Positions 52,204 through 61,001 of a stretch of 64,000 bases of DNA are shown in pieces (the first letter of the stretch is position 1; every line of letters begins with the position of its first letter). The notes beneath the pieces are model-generated. The model did no database searches, was not told the origin of the DNA, and saw only the letters and a program-made list of their open reading frames with translations. A program made the translations under genes and the position numbers. This DNA comes from Blastochloris viridis (GTDB taxonomy: Bacteria; Pseudomonadota; Alphaproteobacteria; UBA2136; UBA6156): NCBI GenBank assembly GCA_005768725.1, contig VAFM01000002.1, forward strand, positions 496,001 through 560,000, written 5' to 3'.

Positions 52204-52331
52204 AGAATTGTTACCCCCTTGCGTCACCCCCATCGTACCCAAATCCCGCAAACCCACAACAGGCTTTGCCAAAACCCATGGCATCCCGTACCACTTATCG
52301 TAACCGAATACACAACGACTGCTTGTCCGCC

Positions 52332-53123
52332 ATGCCGCAATCCACCCGCTTCGAACACAACGCCGCCACCCTGCGTGCCGAGCCGTTGACCGAAGCTGCC
52401 GGGCCGATCCGCTTGGTCTGGCTGCACGGCTGGGGCCAGTCGCGGGAGGCTTTGCGCCCGCTGGCCGAAAGTCTCTCCGTGCTGGGCGAAAGCTGGATTC
52501 TCGACCTCCCCGGCCACGGCGAAGCCCCGAACCCGCCGGAACCCTATGACCCCGCCAAATACGCCAAATTGGTCGCCGCCTGGCTGATGACTCAGCCCGT
52601 CTGCCCGACCGTGATTCTTGGCCACAGTCTGGGTTTTCGTGTGGCCGTGCATATGGCGCACCAACGCACCCAAAGCCTGATGGGTCTCGTCTCCTTGGCG
52701 GGTGCCGGCGTACCGCGCGCCTTGTCGGCCAAGGAAAAATCCCGCCGCCGCCTCATCCGCGGGGCCATGAAGCTGGCCAAGCTCCTCAAACCGGTGCTCG
52801 GTGAAGGTTTACTCAATACGCTGCGCCAGAAGTTCGGCAGCAGCGATTACAAGAATGTCTCGGAAGGCCTGCGCCCGACCTTTATTGCGGTGGTGAACGA
52901 CAACGTCACCAGTATCGCCCCGTCGGTGACGCTACCGACACTCCTTATATATGGCGATGCCGACACCGAAACTCCGCCCTCGGTCGGCCAGAAGTTCTTA
53001 AGTCTCCTGCCGCAGGCCCAGCTCAAGATCCTCCCGCATCAGACCCACTACACTGTGCTGGCCGGGGGCCGTCATGTGGTGGCACCTTTGGTTCGCGACT
53101 TTATTTCCACATTGGAGCGCTAG
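52332..53123 (+). CDS. Alpha/beta hydrolase
   Basis: A 263-residue alpha/beta hydrolase: VWLHGWGQSREALRPLAESL, ILDLPGHGEA, nucleophile motif GHSLGFRVA, acid in LLIYGDADTETPP, and His in HQTHYTVLAGG. Substrate unknown. It ends two bases before the GTG start of the membrane MurF-like ligase, so the two are probably co-translated and could share a pathway. Start at 52332 is not strongly supported by a ribosome site; 52266 is an alternative but overlaps the divergent ddl gene. Confidence 0.82.
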   Translation: MPQSTRFEHNAATLRAEPLTEAAGPIRLVWLHGWGQSREALRPLAESLSVLGESWILDLPGHGEAPNPPEPYDPAKYAKLVAAWLMTQPVCPTVILGHSLGFRVAVHMAHQRTQSLMGLVSLAGAGVPRALSAKEKSRRRLIRGAMKLAKLLKPVLGEGLLNTLRQKFGSSDYKNVSEGLRPTFIAVVNDNVTSIAPSVTLPTLLIYGDADTETPPSVGQKFLSLLPQAQLKILPHQTHYTVLAGGRHVVAPLVRDFISTLER

Positions 53124-53124
53124 C

Positions 53125-54723
53125 GTGTTCCTGCCCCTCGCTTTTGCCGCAACCACTGCCTACTTCACGACTCTGCGCCTGCGCACCTACCTCCATCCCT
53201 TCCAGCAGGAAGAGTACGACAGCCCTCGTCTGCTGCAATGGTGGAAGGACAAACGCGCCTACGACAGGTATGCAAGTTTGGGCCTCGCCATCGGCGCTCC
53301 CTTTGGGTTTTTGCAGGCGTCCGCCCCAACGCTTACCGCTATTCTGTGGCTTGTCCTGAAGGCGCGACAGGAGCCCGACCCCACGACCACCGCCAAAAAA
53401 GCACTTGTCCTCACACAACGTGCCCGCCACATCTGGTACTTAGCCGCAGGGCTGAACCTGCCGGTGCTTATCGCCCTTACTGTCGCCCCTCTACCCGCCT
53501 GGGTACAGGTGCTGCTGCTCATCGCTCATATCCAGACCTTGCCACCCTACCTGATGGCAGCCAATACGCTGCTTCGCCCCCTCCAAACCTGGCAGAACAA
53601 AAAGTATACAACCGAGGCGCGCACCCTCCTCACCCGCCTGAAGCCCACCACCATTGGCCTTACCGGGTCGTTCGGCAAAACCAGCACCAAGTACCTTCTT
53701 AATCATATCCTTTCGGCAAGTGCCCCGACTCTTGCCACCCCCGGCAGTGTGAATACACCTCTCGGCATTGCCCGCATCGTGCGCGAGCAACTCCAGCCCA
53801 ACCATCAGTATTTTCTGGCCGAAATGGGCGCCTACGGTCCCGGCAGTATCGCCGGTTTGTGCAAGCTTGCGCCACCCGATATCGCCTGCATCACCGCCGT
53901 CGGCGAAGCCCACTACGAGCGTTTCAAGTCGCTCGAGACAGTCGCACAGGCCAAATTCGAACTCGCCGAAGCCACCCTCGCCCGCGGAGGTAAATGTATT
54001 CTGAATGTCGATGGTATTCCCGACCATCTCTGGCAGCCGCGCGTCGCGCAAAATTCCGCAGCCTATCGCTTGGTCTCAACCCGACCGGACGTTCTGCGTG
54101 ACGGTGACACTCTCCTTTCCGAAATCGTGCAGGCTCCCAAAGGCTTGGCCCTTACCCTCACCCGTAACGGCGAAGCGACCCCCATCCAGACCCCTCTTTT
54201 TGGTCATGTTCAGGCCGGCAACATCGCAGTTGCGTATGCACTGGCCGCCGAGCTGGGCCTGAAACCCAAGGCGATTGCCGCCGCGCTCAGTACTGCCCAG
54301 GCCGCTCCGCACCGCCTGTCTGTCCAGCAAATAGGCACGCAAACACTTATTGATGATGCCTATAACGCGAATCCTCAAGGCTTTAGCACGGCGCTGGAAA
54401 CGCTGACCCTGCTGGGCCATGCCGACCCAGATCATCCGCGTCGCCGTATACTTGTCACCCCGGGGCTGGTGGAGCTCGGCACCGCCCATGCCGAAGTCCA
54501 TGCCAGGCTCGGCAAACTGTCTGCCACCCACGCCGATATCATCCTCGCCATCCAGCCGCAGCGCATTCCGACCTTTGTAGAAGCCGCCAAAGCCACCGAA
54601 CTCCACACCTTTGCTACCTTGGCCGAGGCCCGCACCTGGCTGCAAACCCACGGCCAGCCGACCGATGTGATCCTGCTGGCCAACGACCTTCCCGACCGCT
54701 ACGAAGCCCGCTGGACGCTTTAA
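53125..54723 (+). CDS. Membrane-anchored MurF-like Mur ligase
   Basis: A 532-residue protein from a GTG one base after the hydrolase stop (TAG-C-GTG; TGGAG just upstream). The first 150 residues hold about three to four membrane helices; the Mur ligase core follows: P-loop IGLTGSFGKTSTK (about 178-190), VNTPLGIARIV, FLAEMGAYGPGSI, TAVGEAHYERFKS, NVDG, and DDAYNANPQGFSTALETL of the ADP-forming ligase. This matches MurF, which adds D-Ala-D-Ala, but canonical MurF has no membrane domain and sits in the dcw cluster. A variant that acts on a membrane substrate or adds another dipeptide is possible. Confidence 0.82.
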   Translation: MFLPLAFAATTAYFTTLRLRTYLHPFQQEEYDSPRLLQWWKDKRAYDRYASLGLAIGAPFGFLQASAPTLTAILWLVLKARQEPDPTTTAKKALVLTQRARHIWYLAAGLNLPVLIALTVAPLPAWVQVLLLIAHIQTLPPYLMAANTLLRPLQTWQNKKYTTEARTLLTRLKPTTIGLTGSFGKTSTKYLLNHILSASAPTLATPGSVNTPLGIARIVREQLQPNHQYFLAEMGAYGPGSIAGLCKLAPPDIACITAVGEAHYERFKSLETVAQAKFELAEATLARGGKCILNVDGIPDHLWQPRVAQNSAAYRLVSTRPDVLRDGDTLLSEIVQAPKGLALTLTRNGEATPIQTPLFGHVQAGNIAVAYALAAELGLKPKAIAAALSTAQAAPHRLSVQQIGTQTLIDDAYNANPQGFSTALETLTLLGHADPDHPRRRILVTPGLVELGTAHAEVHARLGKLSATHADIILAIQPQRIPTFVEAAKATELHTFATLAEARTWLQTHGQPTDVILLANDLPDRYEARWTL

Positions 54724-54828
54724 GTCTCTCTTCCGCTTGCGGTTCCACCTCCCCCGCCCTACATCTAAAGGCAGCTAGTCCCGTACAAGCTCTATCTCTC
54801 CCTGTCCTCTTACCTAAAGGAGTCCGCC

Positions 54829-55113
54829 ATGAAAAAGGCGATTCTTGGAATACTCATGCTGGCGTCTGTTCCGGTTGGGGCCTATGCCCAGTCAGTGCCG
54901 GAGCCCTATCGGGCGGACGTCATTCTCTATCGCTGCAGCGATACGATCACGTCCCAGACCGCACATCGCATCGAAGCCAGCTACTACAAGATCAATATGG
55001 GTAGCCGCACATTGATTCGTTTGTCCTACATCGCCACAGCGGTCGGCGACAAAGACCGAATCAAGAATTACTGCGACAATCTGGCCAAGGCTGCCGCCAA
55101 ATATATACGCTGA
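54829..55113 (+). CDS. Small exported protein, unknown function
   Basis: A 94-residue protein with a signal peptide (KKAILGILMLASVPVGAYAQ) and two cysteines, LYRCSD and NYCDNLA, likely one disulphide. AAAGGAG lies before the ATG. The C-terminus is basic (AKAAAKYIR). No family recognised. Confidence 0.68.
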   Translation: MKKAILGILMLASVPVGAYAQSVPEPYRADVILYRCSDTITSQTAHRIEASYYKINMGSRTLIRLSYIATAVGDKDRIKNYCDNLAKAAAKYIR

Positions 55114-55134
55114 CGAAGGTTGGCCCTCGACACC

Positions 55135-55161
55135 GAAAGGCCCGCCCCGCGCGGGCCTTTC
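55135..55161 (+). terminator. Intrinsic terminator
   Basis: GAAAGGCCCGC / GCGGGCCTTTC stem after the 94-residue exported protein; the T run is short. Confidence 0.7.
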
Positions 55162-55201
55162 GCATACACAAATGCCAGAAAACCAAGCAAATCAAGCCCG
55201 T

Positions 55202-55215
55202 GTTCCGCGTGGAAC
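55202..55215. promoter_or_regulatory. parS-like site 1
   Basis: GTTCCGCGTGGAAC differs by one base from the palindrome GTTCCACGTGGAAC, the ParB binding pattern common in bacteria. It lies between two small genes, 3.3 kb upstream of parA. Confidence 0.6.
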
Positions 55216-55279
55216 TTGACGTTCACGTTGCACGGCGTACGCTGAAGGTGTTCACGTCCCTCTTGAACGGAGACATCCC

Positions 55280-55687
55280 ATGCGTACCTCTTTCGTCGTA
55301 CTGGCCAGCCTTGCGCTGGCGTATCCCGCATATGCAGCGTATAGCCCGAGCCCCGAGATTCAAGCAGATACCAAGCCTGTGCTCCAGATGACATCGCTTT
55401 GCGAGGTCGTTCAAACAGGATTTGCAGACCTGAAGGACCATCTCGTCGCGCGCCAATCCAATGCCGTCATGGCCACGGCGCTTAAATCCACCACCAGCCC
55501 GAGCCAGTTGGTGCTGGCATTGGGTCTGTTACAGAAACCGCCTGCCCTGAAGACAGGTCAACCGACTGAACTGCTCATCAGTCTCTCCTACAGTTTTCTG
55601 CAAGGTGTGGCGTCGATGGATGATCAGGCCGGCAATGCCCTCGTTCTTATGCTGCTGGAAGCCAAGGGCGTATGCGCACACAGCTGA
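55280..55687 (+). CDS. Small exported protein, unknown function
   Basis: A 135-residue exported, mainly helical protein; signal peptide ends AYPAYAAY. Mature part has two cysteines (SLCEVV and KGVCAHS) and a central NAVMATALKSTTSPSQLVLALG. ACGGAG precedes the ATG. No family recognised. Followed by a strong terminator before mnmG. Confidence 0.68.
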   Translation: MRTSFVVLASLALAYPAYAAYSPSPEIQADTKPVLQMTSLCEVVQTGFADLKDHLVARQSNAVMATALKSTTSPSQLVLALGLLQKPPALKTGQPTELLISLSYSFLQGVASMDDQAGNALVLMLLEAKGVCAHS

Positions 55688-55724
55688 AAGGATCAATCCT
55701 ACCTCTCGGCACGTCCCAAACCTG

Positions 55725-55755
55725 ACCGGCCTTCTCTCCCGAAGGCCGGTTTTTG
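55725..55755 (+). terminator. Intrinsic terminator before mnmG
   Basis: ACCGGCCTTC / GAAGGCCGGTTTTT hairpin. Confidence 0.86.
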
Positions 55756-55836
55756 CATGCCGGCCAGCAGGAAAAACGCAGGTGTTGTAAGGTCTTCCCG
55801 CTTGACGAATGACCCCCAAGTGCCTATCCAAGAGGC

Positions 55837-57741
55837 ATGTCAGCACTTACCAACGCCACGAATCCCCTCACCGCCACCTATGACGTTATCGTTGTGGGAG
55901 GTGGCCATGCGGGGAGTGAAGCCGCCGCCGCCGCCGCCCGTATGGGGGCTAACACGCTGTTACTAACAGGCAATCTCGATACCATCGGCCAGATGTCCTG
56001 CAACCCGGCCATCGGTGGTCTGGCCAAGGGGCACCTGGTGCGGGAGATCGACGCGCTGGACGGTATCATGGGCCGCATGACCGATATCGCCGGTCTGCAG
56101 TTCCGCATGCTCAACGCCAGCAAGGGTCCCGCCGTACGTGGCCCGCGTGCCCAGGCCGATCGCAAGCTTTACCGTGAAGCCGTGCAACATGAGCTCTTCG
56201 CAACCCCCAATCTCACCATCCGCCAGTCGGAGGTGACGGACGTTGAGTTGGACGATACCGGTCGCGCCCGCGTGGTGGTGTGCTCCAGCGGCTGGCGTTT
56301 TGCCGCCGAGGCGATCGTCATTACCACCGGCACCTTCCTGCGCGGCTTGATTCACATTGGCCAGCAGCAGCAGGTCGGCGGCCGTGCCGGAGAATCCGCC
56401 AGTATCCGTCTGGCCGACCGCATCAAACAGATGGGCTTCCGTACGGGGCGCCTCAAAACCGGTACCCCGCCGCGCCTGAACACCAAAACGATTAATTACA
56501 GTGGCTTGGAAGAACAGCCCGGCGATACCCCGCCCCTGCCGTTCAGTTTTCTGAGTTCCACTATTTCACAGCCGCAGCTGCCGTGCCATGTCGCTTATAC
56601 TAATGAGGCGACGCACGAGGTCATCCGCCAGAATCTGCACCGTAGCCCCATGTACAGCGGCCAGATCGAAGGCACAGGGCCGCGCTACTGCCCGAGCATC
56701 GAGGATAAGGTCGTCCGCTTCGCCGAAAAGACCGGCCACCAGATCTTCCTGGAGCCGGAAGGCTATGATTCGCTTGAGGTTTACCCCAATGGTATTTCTA
56801 CCTCTCTGCCGATCGACGTCCAGCACGCCATCCTCCGCACCATTCCGGGGCTGGAGAACGCTGAGATCCTGCGTCCCGGCTATGCCATTGAATATGATTA
56901 CATTGAACCCACCGAGCTGCGCCATACGCTGGAGACCAAGAAGATCCCCGGTCTGTTCTTGGCAGGCCAGATCAACGGCACTACGGGCTACGAAGAAGCG
57001 GCGGCACAGGGCTTGATGGCCGGTTTGAACGCGGCCCTCAAAGCAGCCGGCAAGCCCGCCTTCGTCCTTAACCGGTCGGAAGCCTACATCGGGGTGCTGA
57101 TCGACGATCTGGTCACCCGTGGAACAAGTGAGCCGTACCGCATGTTTACCTCTCGTGCCGAGTACCGTTTGCTCCTCCGCGCCGACAATGCCGACCTCCG
57201 ACTCACGCCGCGCGGTCTGGAAATCGGGTGTATCGGAGTACAACGTAAAGGTGTGTTCGCACGTCACCAGAGTGAAGTCGCCGAGCTGTTTGCCTTCGCA
57301 AAATCCGAGAAGGTGAAGCCGTCGTCCCCCTTGGGAGGGTATGTTGCTCAACAAGCAGGCAACTACACCGCTACATGTAGTGTATTCGAAGTGCTGAAAC
57401 GCCCCCAAATCGACATCTCATACGTAAAAACTTACATACCTCAACTTGCGCAGTTTTCTGCGGCTTCCATAGAGCAGCTTGATATTGAGGCACAGTATGA
57501 TGGCTACCTGCAGCGCCAGCTCTCCGACGCACAACGTCTGGCCGAAGAGGAAATGCTCGAGATACCCACAACCCTCGACTACGAAATCATCGGCGGACTC
57601 TCCACCGAGGTCAAGCAAAAGCTCCGGTTGCATCAGCCCCCTACCCTTGCCGCTGCGGGTCGTATTTCCGGGGTCACGCCTGCTGCCGTGCAGGCCATCT
57701 GGCTGCATCTGCGTAAAAAAGCAGCACAGTCAGAGGCTTAG
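55837..57741 (+). CDS. mnmG: tRNA uridine 5-carboxymethylaminomethyl modification enzyme MnmG
   Basis: A 634-residue FAD-dependent partner of MnmE that modifies U34 of tRNA. VIVVGGGHAGSEAAAAAARMG is the FAD-binding fold, then CNPAIGGLAKGHLVREIDALDG, FRMLNASKGPAVRGPRAQADR, TGTFLRGLIHIG, GRLKTGTPPRL, and the C-terminal LDYEIIGGLSTEVKQKL. First gene of the mnmG-rsmG-parA-parB run typical near bacterial replication origins; rsmG starts 3 bases after its stop. Confidence 0.97.
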   Translation: MSALTNATNPLTATYDVIVVGGGHAGSEAAAAAARMGANTLLLTGNLDTIGQMSCNPAIGGLAKGHLVREIDALDGIMGRMTDIAGLQFRMLNASKGPAVRGPRAQADRKLYREAVQHELFATPNLTIRQSEVTDVELDDTGRARVVVCSSGWRFAAEAIVITTGTFLRGLIHIGQQQQVGGRAGESASIRLADRIKQMGFRTGRLKTGTPPRLNTKTINYSGLEEQPGDTPPLPFSFLSSTISQPQLPCHVAYTNEATHEVIRQNLHRSPMYSGQIEGTGPRYCPSIEDKVVRFAEKTGHQIFLEPEGYDSLEVYPNGISTSLPIDVQHAILRTIPGLENAEILRPGYAIEYDYIEPTELRHTLETKKIPGLFLAGQINGTTGYEEAAAQGLMAGLNAALKAAGKPAFVLNRSEAYIGVLIDDLVTRGTSEPYRMFTSRAEYRLLLRADNADLRLTPRGLEIGCIGVQRKGVFARHQSEVAELFAFAKSEKVKPSSPLGGYVAQQAGNYTATCSVFEVLKRPQIDISYVKTYIPQLAQFSAASIEQLDIEAQYDGYLQRQLSDAQRLAEEEMLEIPTTLDYEIIGGLSTEVKQKLRLHQPPTLAAAGRISGVTPAAVQAIWLHLRKKAAQSEA

Positions 57742-57744
57742 CGT

Positions 57745-58371
57745 ATGGAACATGTGGAACAGGCGATTGGCCGCCCGCTGACATCGCAGGAAATCAAGCA
57801 ATTACAAGACTATGCGCAGATGCTGCGCCAGTGGAATCCAAAGATCAATCTGGTTTCGCCGACCACGCTGCCCGATCTCGAAAAGAGACATATAGTAGAC
57901 AGTGCCCAGCTGGTGCCTCACCTGCCTGCGCAAGAGGGTTTGGATGTGCTGGATGTTGGCTCTGGTGCTGGTCTTCCGGGCATTATCATGGCCACTTTGG
58001 CGCCGCACCATCGTTTCACGCTGGCCGAACGGGACCAACGGAAGTGTGCTTTCCTGCATATGGCGGCCTATACGCTGGGTTTGAAGAACCTGAAAGTCCA
58101 TGCGGCCGACGTAACAAAGCTGGAAAATCAATACGATATTGTCACATGCCGCGCTTGGGCCGACATGCAGGCTATCTTTACCCTTACCTCCCCCCTCCTG
58201 AAGGAACAGGGGTCGTGGTTGCTGCTTAAAGGTAAGGCACTCGACGCAGAATTAAAGGTTTGTGAAACGATGTTTCACCTGACAGAGGAGCGTTTTCCGA
58301 GTAGAGTATCAGACATCGATGGCGGGCGTGGTTGGGTAGTCAAACTGACACGTGGGCAAGTGAAACTTTAA
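57745..58371 (+). CDS. rsmG: 16S rRNA (guanine527-N7)-methyltransferase RsmG
   Basis: A 208-residue SAM-dependent methyltransferase. WNPKINLVSPTT, the SAM-binding LDVGSGAGLPGIIMA, LAERDQRKCAFL and the catalytic-side VTCRAWADMQAI are present. Starts 3 bases after mnmG. An inverted pair GTGAAAC-GAT-GTTTCAC (58262-58278) lies within it and resembles two outward parS half-sites. Confidence 0.94.
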   Translation: MEHVEQAIGRPLTSQEIKQLQDYAQMLRQWNPKINLVSPTTLPDLEKRHIVDSAQLVPHLPAQEGLDVLDVGSGAGLPGIIMATLAPHHRFTLAERDQRKCAFLHMAAYTLGLKNLKVHAADVTKLENQYDIVTCRAWADMQAIFTLTSPLLKEQGSWLLLKGKALDAELKVCETMFHLTEERFPSRVSDIDGGRGWVVKLTRGQVKL

Positions 58372-58375
58372 CCGA

Positions 58376-58389
58376 GTTCCACGGGAAAC
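58376..58389. promoter_or_regulatory. parS-like site 2
   Basis: GTTCCACGGGAAAC, two mismatches from GTTTCACGTGAAAC or GTTCCACGTGGAAC, located between rsmG and parA, a common parS position. Confidence 0.5.
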
Positions 58390-58486
58390 CCCGGACCCTT
58401 CTCCCCCTCATCTATAGGGTATCGCGCAGGTAGCGCCACAGCCGGATGTCATGTCCGGTAGAGAAGGGAAATCAGGGGGGACCATC

Positions 58487-59311
58487 ATGGCCACGCGTAT
58501 CATTACTCTCAGCAATCAGAAGGGTGGGGTCGGCAAAACCACTACGGCCATTAACCTGGCAACCGCCCTCGCCGCCTGCGGCAACCGCGTTCTGGTGGTC
58601 GACTTCGACCCGCAGGGGAATACCACTACCGGCTTCGGTATCGACAAACGCAATCTCTCGGCCAGCAGCTATAGCCTGGTCATGGGCGAAACCGACCTGT
58701 CCCAGTCCACCATCGCCACCAGTGTTCCGGGGCTTTGGCTGGTGCCCAGTACGATTCACCTGAGCGGAGCCGAAGTTGAACTCGTCCCCGTTATGGCACG
58801 CGAAAACCGTTTAAAAGACGCCCTGCTGCCTGCCCAGGAAGTGTATGACTATGTCTTTATCGATAGCCCTCCCTCTCTTGGCCTTCTGACGATTAACGCC
58901 TTGGTCGCCAGCACCGATGTGATGATCCCGCTCCAGTGCGAATTCTTTGCCATGGAAGGTCTGAGCCAGTTGTTCAAGACCATTGATCTGGTCAAGCGCA
59001 ACCTCAACCCGCAGCTGGAAATGATGGGTGTGCTGCTGACGATGTTCGACAAGCGCAACAATCTCGCCCAGCAGGTGGTGAATGATGTGCGCGAACACCT
59101 CGGCGACAAAGTTTTCGATACCATTATCCCGCGTAATGTCCGCCTGTCGGAAGCCCCGTCTCACGGTGCGCCGGGCCTTATCTATGATGTGAAATCCCCC
59201 GGTTCGCAGGCCTACATCCGTCTCGCGGCCGAACTGATGCAGCGCCTGACCGTGCCGGTCGCACCTGAAGCGGCGGCTGCATCTTCCCAAACCCCGGCCC
59301 AGGCCGCCTAA
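58487..59311 (+). CDS. parA: Chromosome partitioning ATPase ParA
   Basis: A 274-residue deviant-Walker ATPase that drives origin segregation with ParB. Walker A SNQKGGVGKTTTAINLA (signature lysine at about 12), DFDPQGNTTTGFG, Walker B FIDSPPSLGLLT, and IPRNVRLSEAPSHG. The ATG at 58487 follows AGGGGGG. The C-terminus is Ala/Pro-rich. parB begins 27 bases after its stop. Confidence 0.96.
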   Translation: MATRIITLSNQKGGVGKTTTAINLATALAACGNRVLVVDFDPQGNTTTGFGIDKRNLSASSYSLVMGETDLSQSTIATSVPGLWLVPSTIHLSGAEVELVPVMARENRLKDALLPAQEVYDYVFIDSPPSLGLLTINALVASTDVMIPLQCEFFAMEGLSQLFKTIDLVKRNLNPQLEMMGVLLTMFDKRNNLAQQVVNDVREHLGDKVFDTIIPRNVRLSEAPSHGAPGLIYDVKSPGSQAYIRLAAELMQRLTVPVAPEAAAASSQTPAQAA

Positions 59312-59338
59312 CTCCAAGCAACAAGAAGGACGATAGTC

Positions 59339-60478
59339 ATGACTGATACCAAACCGACGCACGCCACCACCCAAACCGGCGGCACCCCTTCCCCGTTGCA
59401 ATCTGTGTCCCTGCCGGGTGTCACACCCAACCCGCAGGCTCAGGCAGGCGCCATGGCCGCTATTGCGGCTGCCCAAGCTGCAGCACAGGCCACAATGTCC
59501 CAACAACAGCCCAAGCCTGCTGCAGCTCAGCCTGTAAAAGGTCTGGGGCGTGGTTTGGGTGCGCTGCTGGATGACACTGCCGCTGCTGCCGTTGCGCCGC
59601 AAATGCAAAGCGCCGCAACGCCGGCCCAGGCTGTGAAGGGTGATACCACCCTGCCCCTCACCGCGCTGATTCCTTCCACCGTCCAGCCGCGCCGCCAGTT
59701 CGATGACACCATGCTGGAAGCCCTCACCTCCTCTATTAAGGCGCAAGGCGTGCTTCAGCCGCTGCTGGTGCGTCCGGCCAAGATGCAGGGCCAGTACGAG
59801 ATTATTGGTGGCGAACGCCGCTGGCGTGCCGCCAAGGCCGCAGGCCTCAGCGTGGTGCCGGTGATCATCCGCGACCTCGACGACGGCCGTGCGCTGGAAG
59901 TCGCGCTGGTGGAGAACATCCAGCGTGCCGACCTGAACCCGCTTGAAGAAGCCACCGGTTACCAGCGTCTGGTCGCCGAGTTCAACTATACCCACGAAGA
60001 TATGGCCCGTGTGACCGGTAAGTCCCGCAGCCATATTACCAACCTGCTGCGCCTGCTGGCCCTGCCGGAAAAGATCAAGGAATGTGTCAATAATGGCCTC
60101 CTGAGCATGGGTCATGCCCGTGCCCTGCTCGGTCTGGCGGAAGACCCGGAACTCCAGCTCCGTGCCGCCAACCGCGTGATCAAGAATCAACTGAGCGTGC
60201 GTGAGACCGAAGACCTGGTGCGTAACCTTGTCCGTCCCAACCAGCCTGCCCGTGGCCGCCGTCCCGCCGACCCCAAGATCTCCGCGCTGGAAACCCTGAT
60301 GCAGGAACGCGTCGGCCTGAAGGTGGCCATCCGTCAGAAGGATGCCAAAGGCGGCGGTTCGGTGCGCATCTTCTTTGATAACGTGGAAGAACTGTCATCC
60401 CTGCTCAAGCGTATCGGTACCCAGCAGCAGCTGGCGCGCATGGCCGAAGCTGCTAATGAAGGTCGTATCGATATCTAG
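59339..60478 (+). CDS. parB: Chromosome partitioning protein ParB
   Basis: A 379-residue centromere-binding CTPase. An Ala/Gln-rich N-terminal region of about 60 residues precedes the usual start VKGLGRGLGALLDD; the ParB/Sulfiredoxin domain has IIGGERRWRAAKAAGL and VALVENIQRADLNPLEEA, the helix-turn-helix has TGKSRSHITNLLRLLALP, and the C-terminal dimer domain follows. The long N-terminal extension is unusual in length. Terminator at 60541. Confidence 0.95.
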   Translation: MTDTKPTHATTQTGGTPSPLQSVSLPGVTPNPQAQAGAMAAIAAAQAAAQATMSQQQPKPAAAQPVKGLGRGLGALLDDTAAAAVAPQMQSAATPAQAVKGDTTLPLTALIPSTVQPRRQFDDTMLEALTSSIKAQGVLQPLLVRPAKMQGQYEIIGGERRWRAAKAAGLSVVPVIIRDLDDGRALEVALVENIQRADLNPLEEATGYQRLVAEFNYTHEDMARVTGKSRSHITNLLRLLALPEKIKECVNNGLLSMGHARALLGLAEDPELQLRAANRVIKNQLSVRETEDLVRNLVRPNQPARGRRPADPKISALETLMQERVGLKVAIRQKDAKGGGSVRIFFDNVEELSSLLKRIGTQQQLARMAEAANEGRIDI

Positions 60479-60540
60479 TATAGGAAGTGCTGTGATATCA
60501 GAAAGGTGCTGAATTAAGTAAGTGCTGACCGACATTCCGA

Positions 60541-60566
60541 CCCCTGCCCGTGTGGCAGGGGTTTGT
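60541..60566 (+). terminator. Intrinsic terminator after parB
   Basis: CCCCTGCC / GGCAGGGG hairpin followed by TTTGTT. Confidence 0.8.
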
Positions 60567-60772
60567 TATGAACGGTTGCCGCCCTTTTGGGCAGCTGTGT
60601 ATGCGGCTTGTATGCTGAATAAAACAAGGCGATCCGGAAATCATAAATATCCCAAAATCTGTAAGCGCCCACTGACGGCAGGAAATAGTGGCTGGAATGG
60701 CAAACCGAGGTTTTGTATGCATGCGCGGAAAGGAAACGCTTTGCGAACAGGCACTTGTAAAGGTCCCGCCAA

Positions 60773-60800
60773 TTGACATCCGGGGGGCAACAGATAGCAT
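60773..60800 (+). promoter_or_regulatory. Sigma-70-type promoter of the porin gene
   Basis: TTGACA (60773-60778), 16-base spacer, TAGCAT (60795-60800). Confidence 0.6.
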
Positions 60801-61001
60801 GCGGAGCGAGGCTACCTGGGGGGTGTCTCCTGTAAAGGCTTGGGAAATGAAGACGAATACAATTTGTCTCAAAAGTCACACTCCCTTCCGTAGTTGAGTC
60901 GCGGGACGTTGACGGCCCCATGGTTGGAGTACACCCTGCATCCAACCGCAAGGTCGTACGGCTTGGCGGAACTATAGCAATAAAGAGATAGGGATAACGT
61001 A

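Larger units (their letters stand above)
60479..61001. other. Intergenic region between parB and the porin gene
   Basis: 523 bases without a credible gene. It holds the parB terminator, a strong promoter at 60773-60800 and a porin leader of about 195 bases. Short open frames here have no ribosome sites or homology. The long leader could carry post-transcriptional control, as is usual for porins. Confidence 0.7.
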
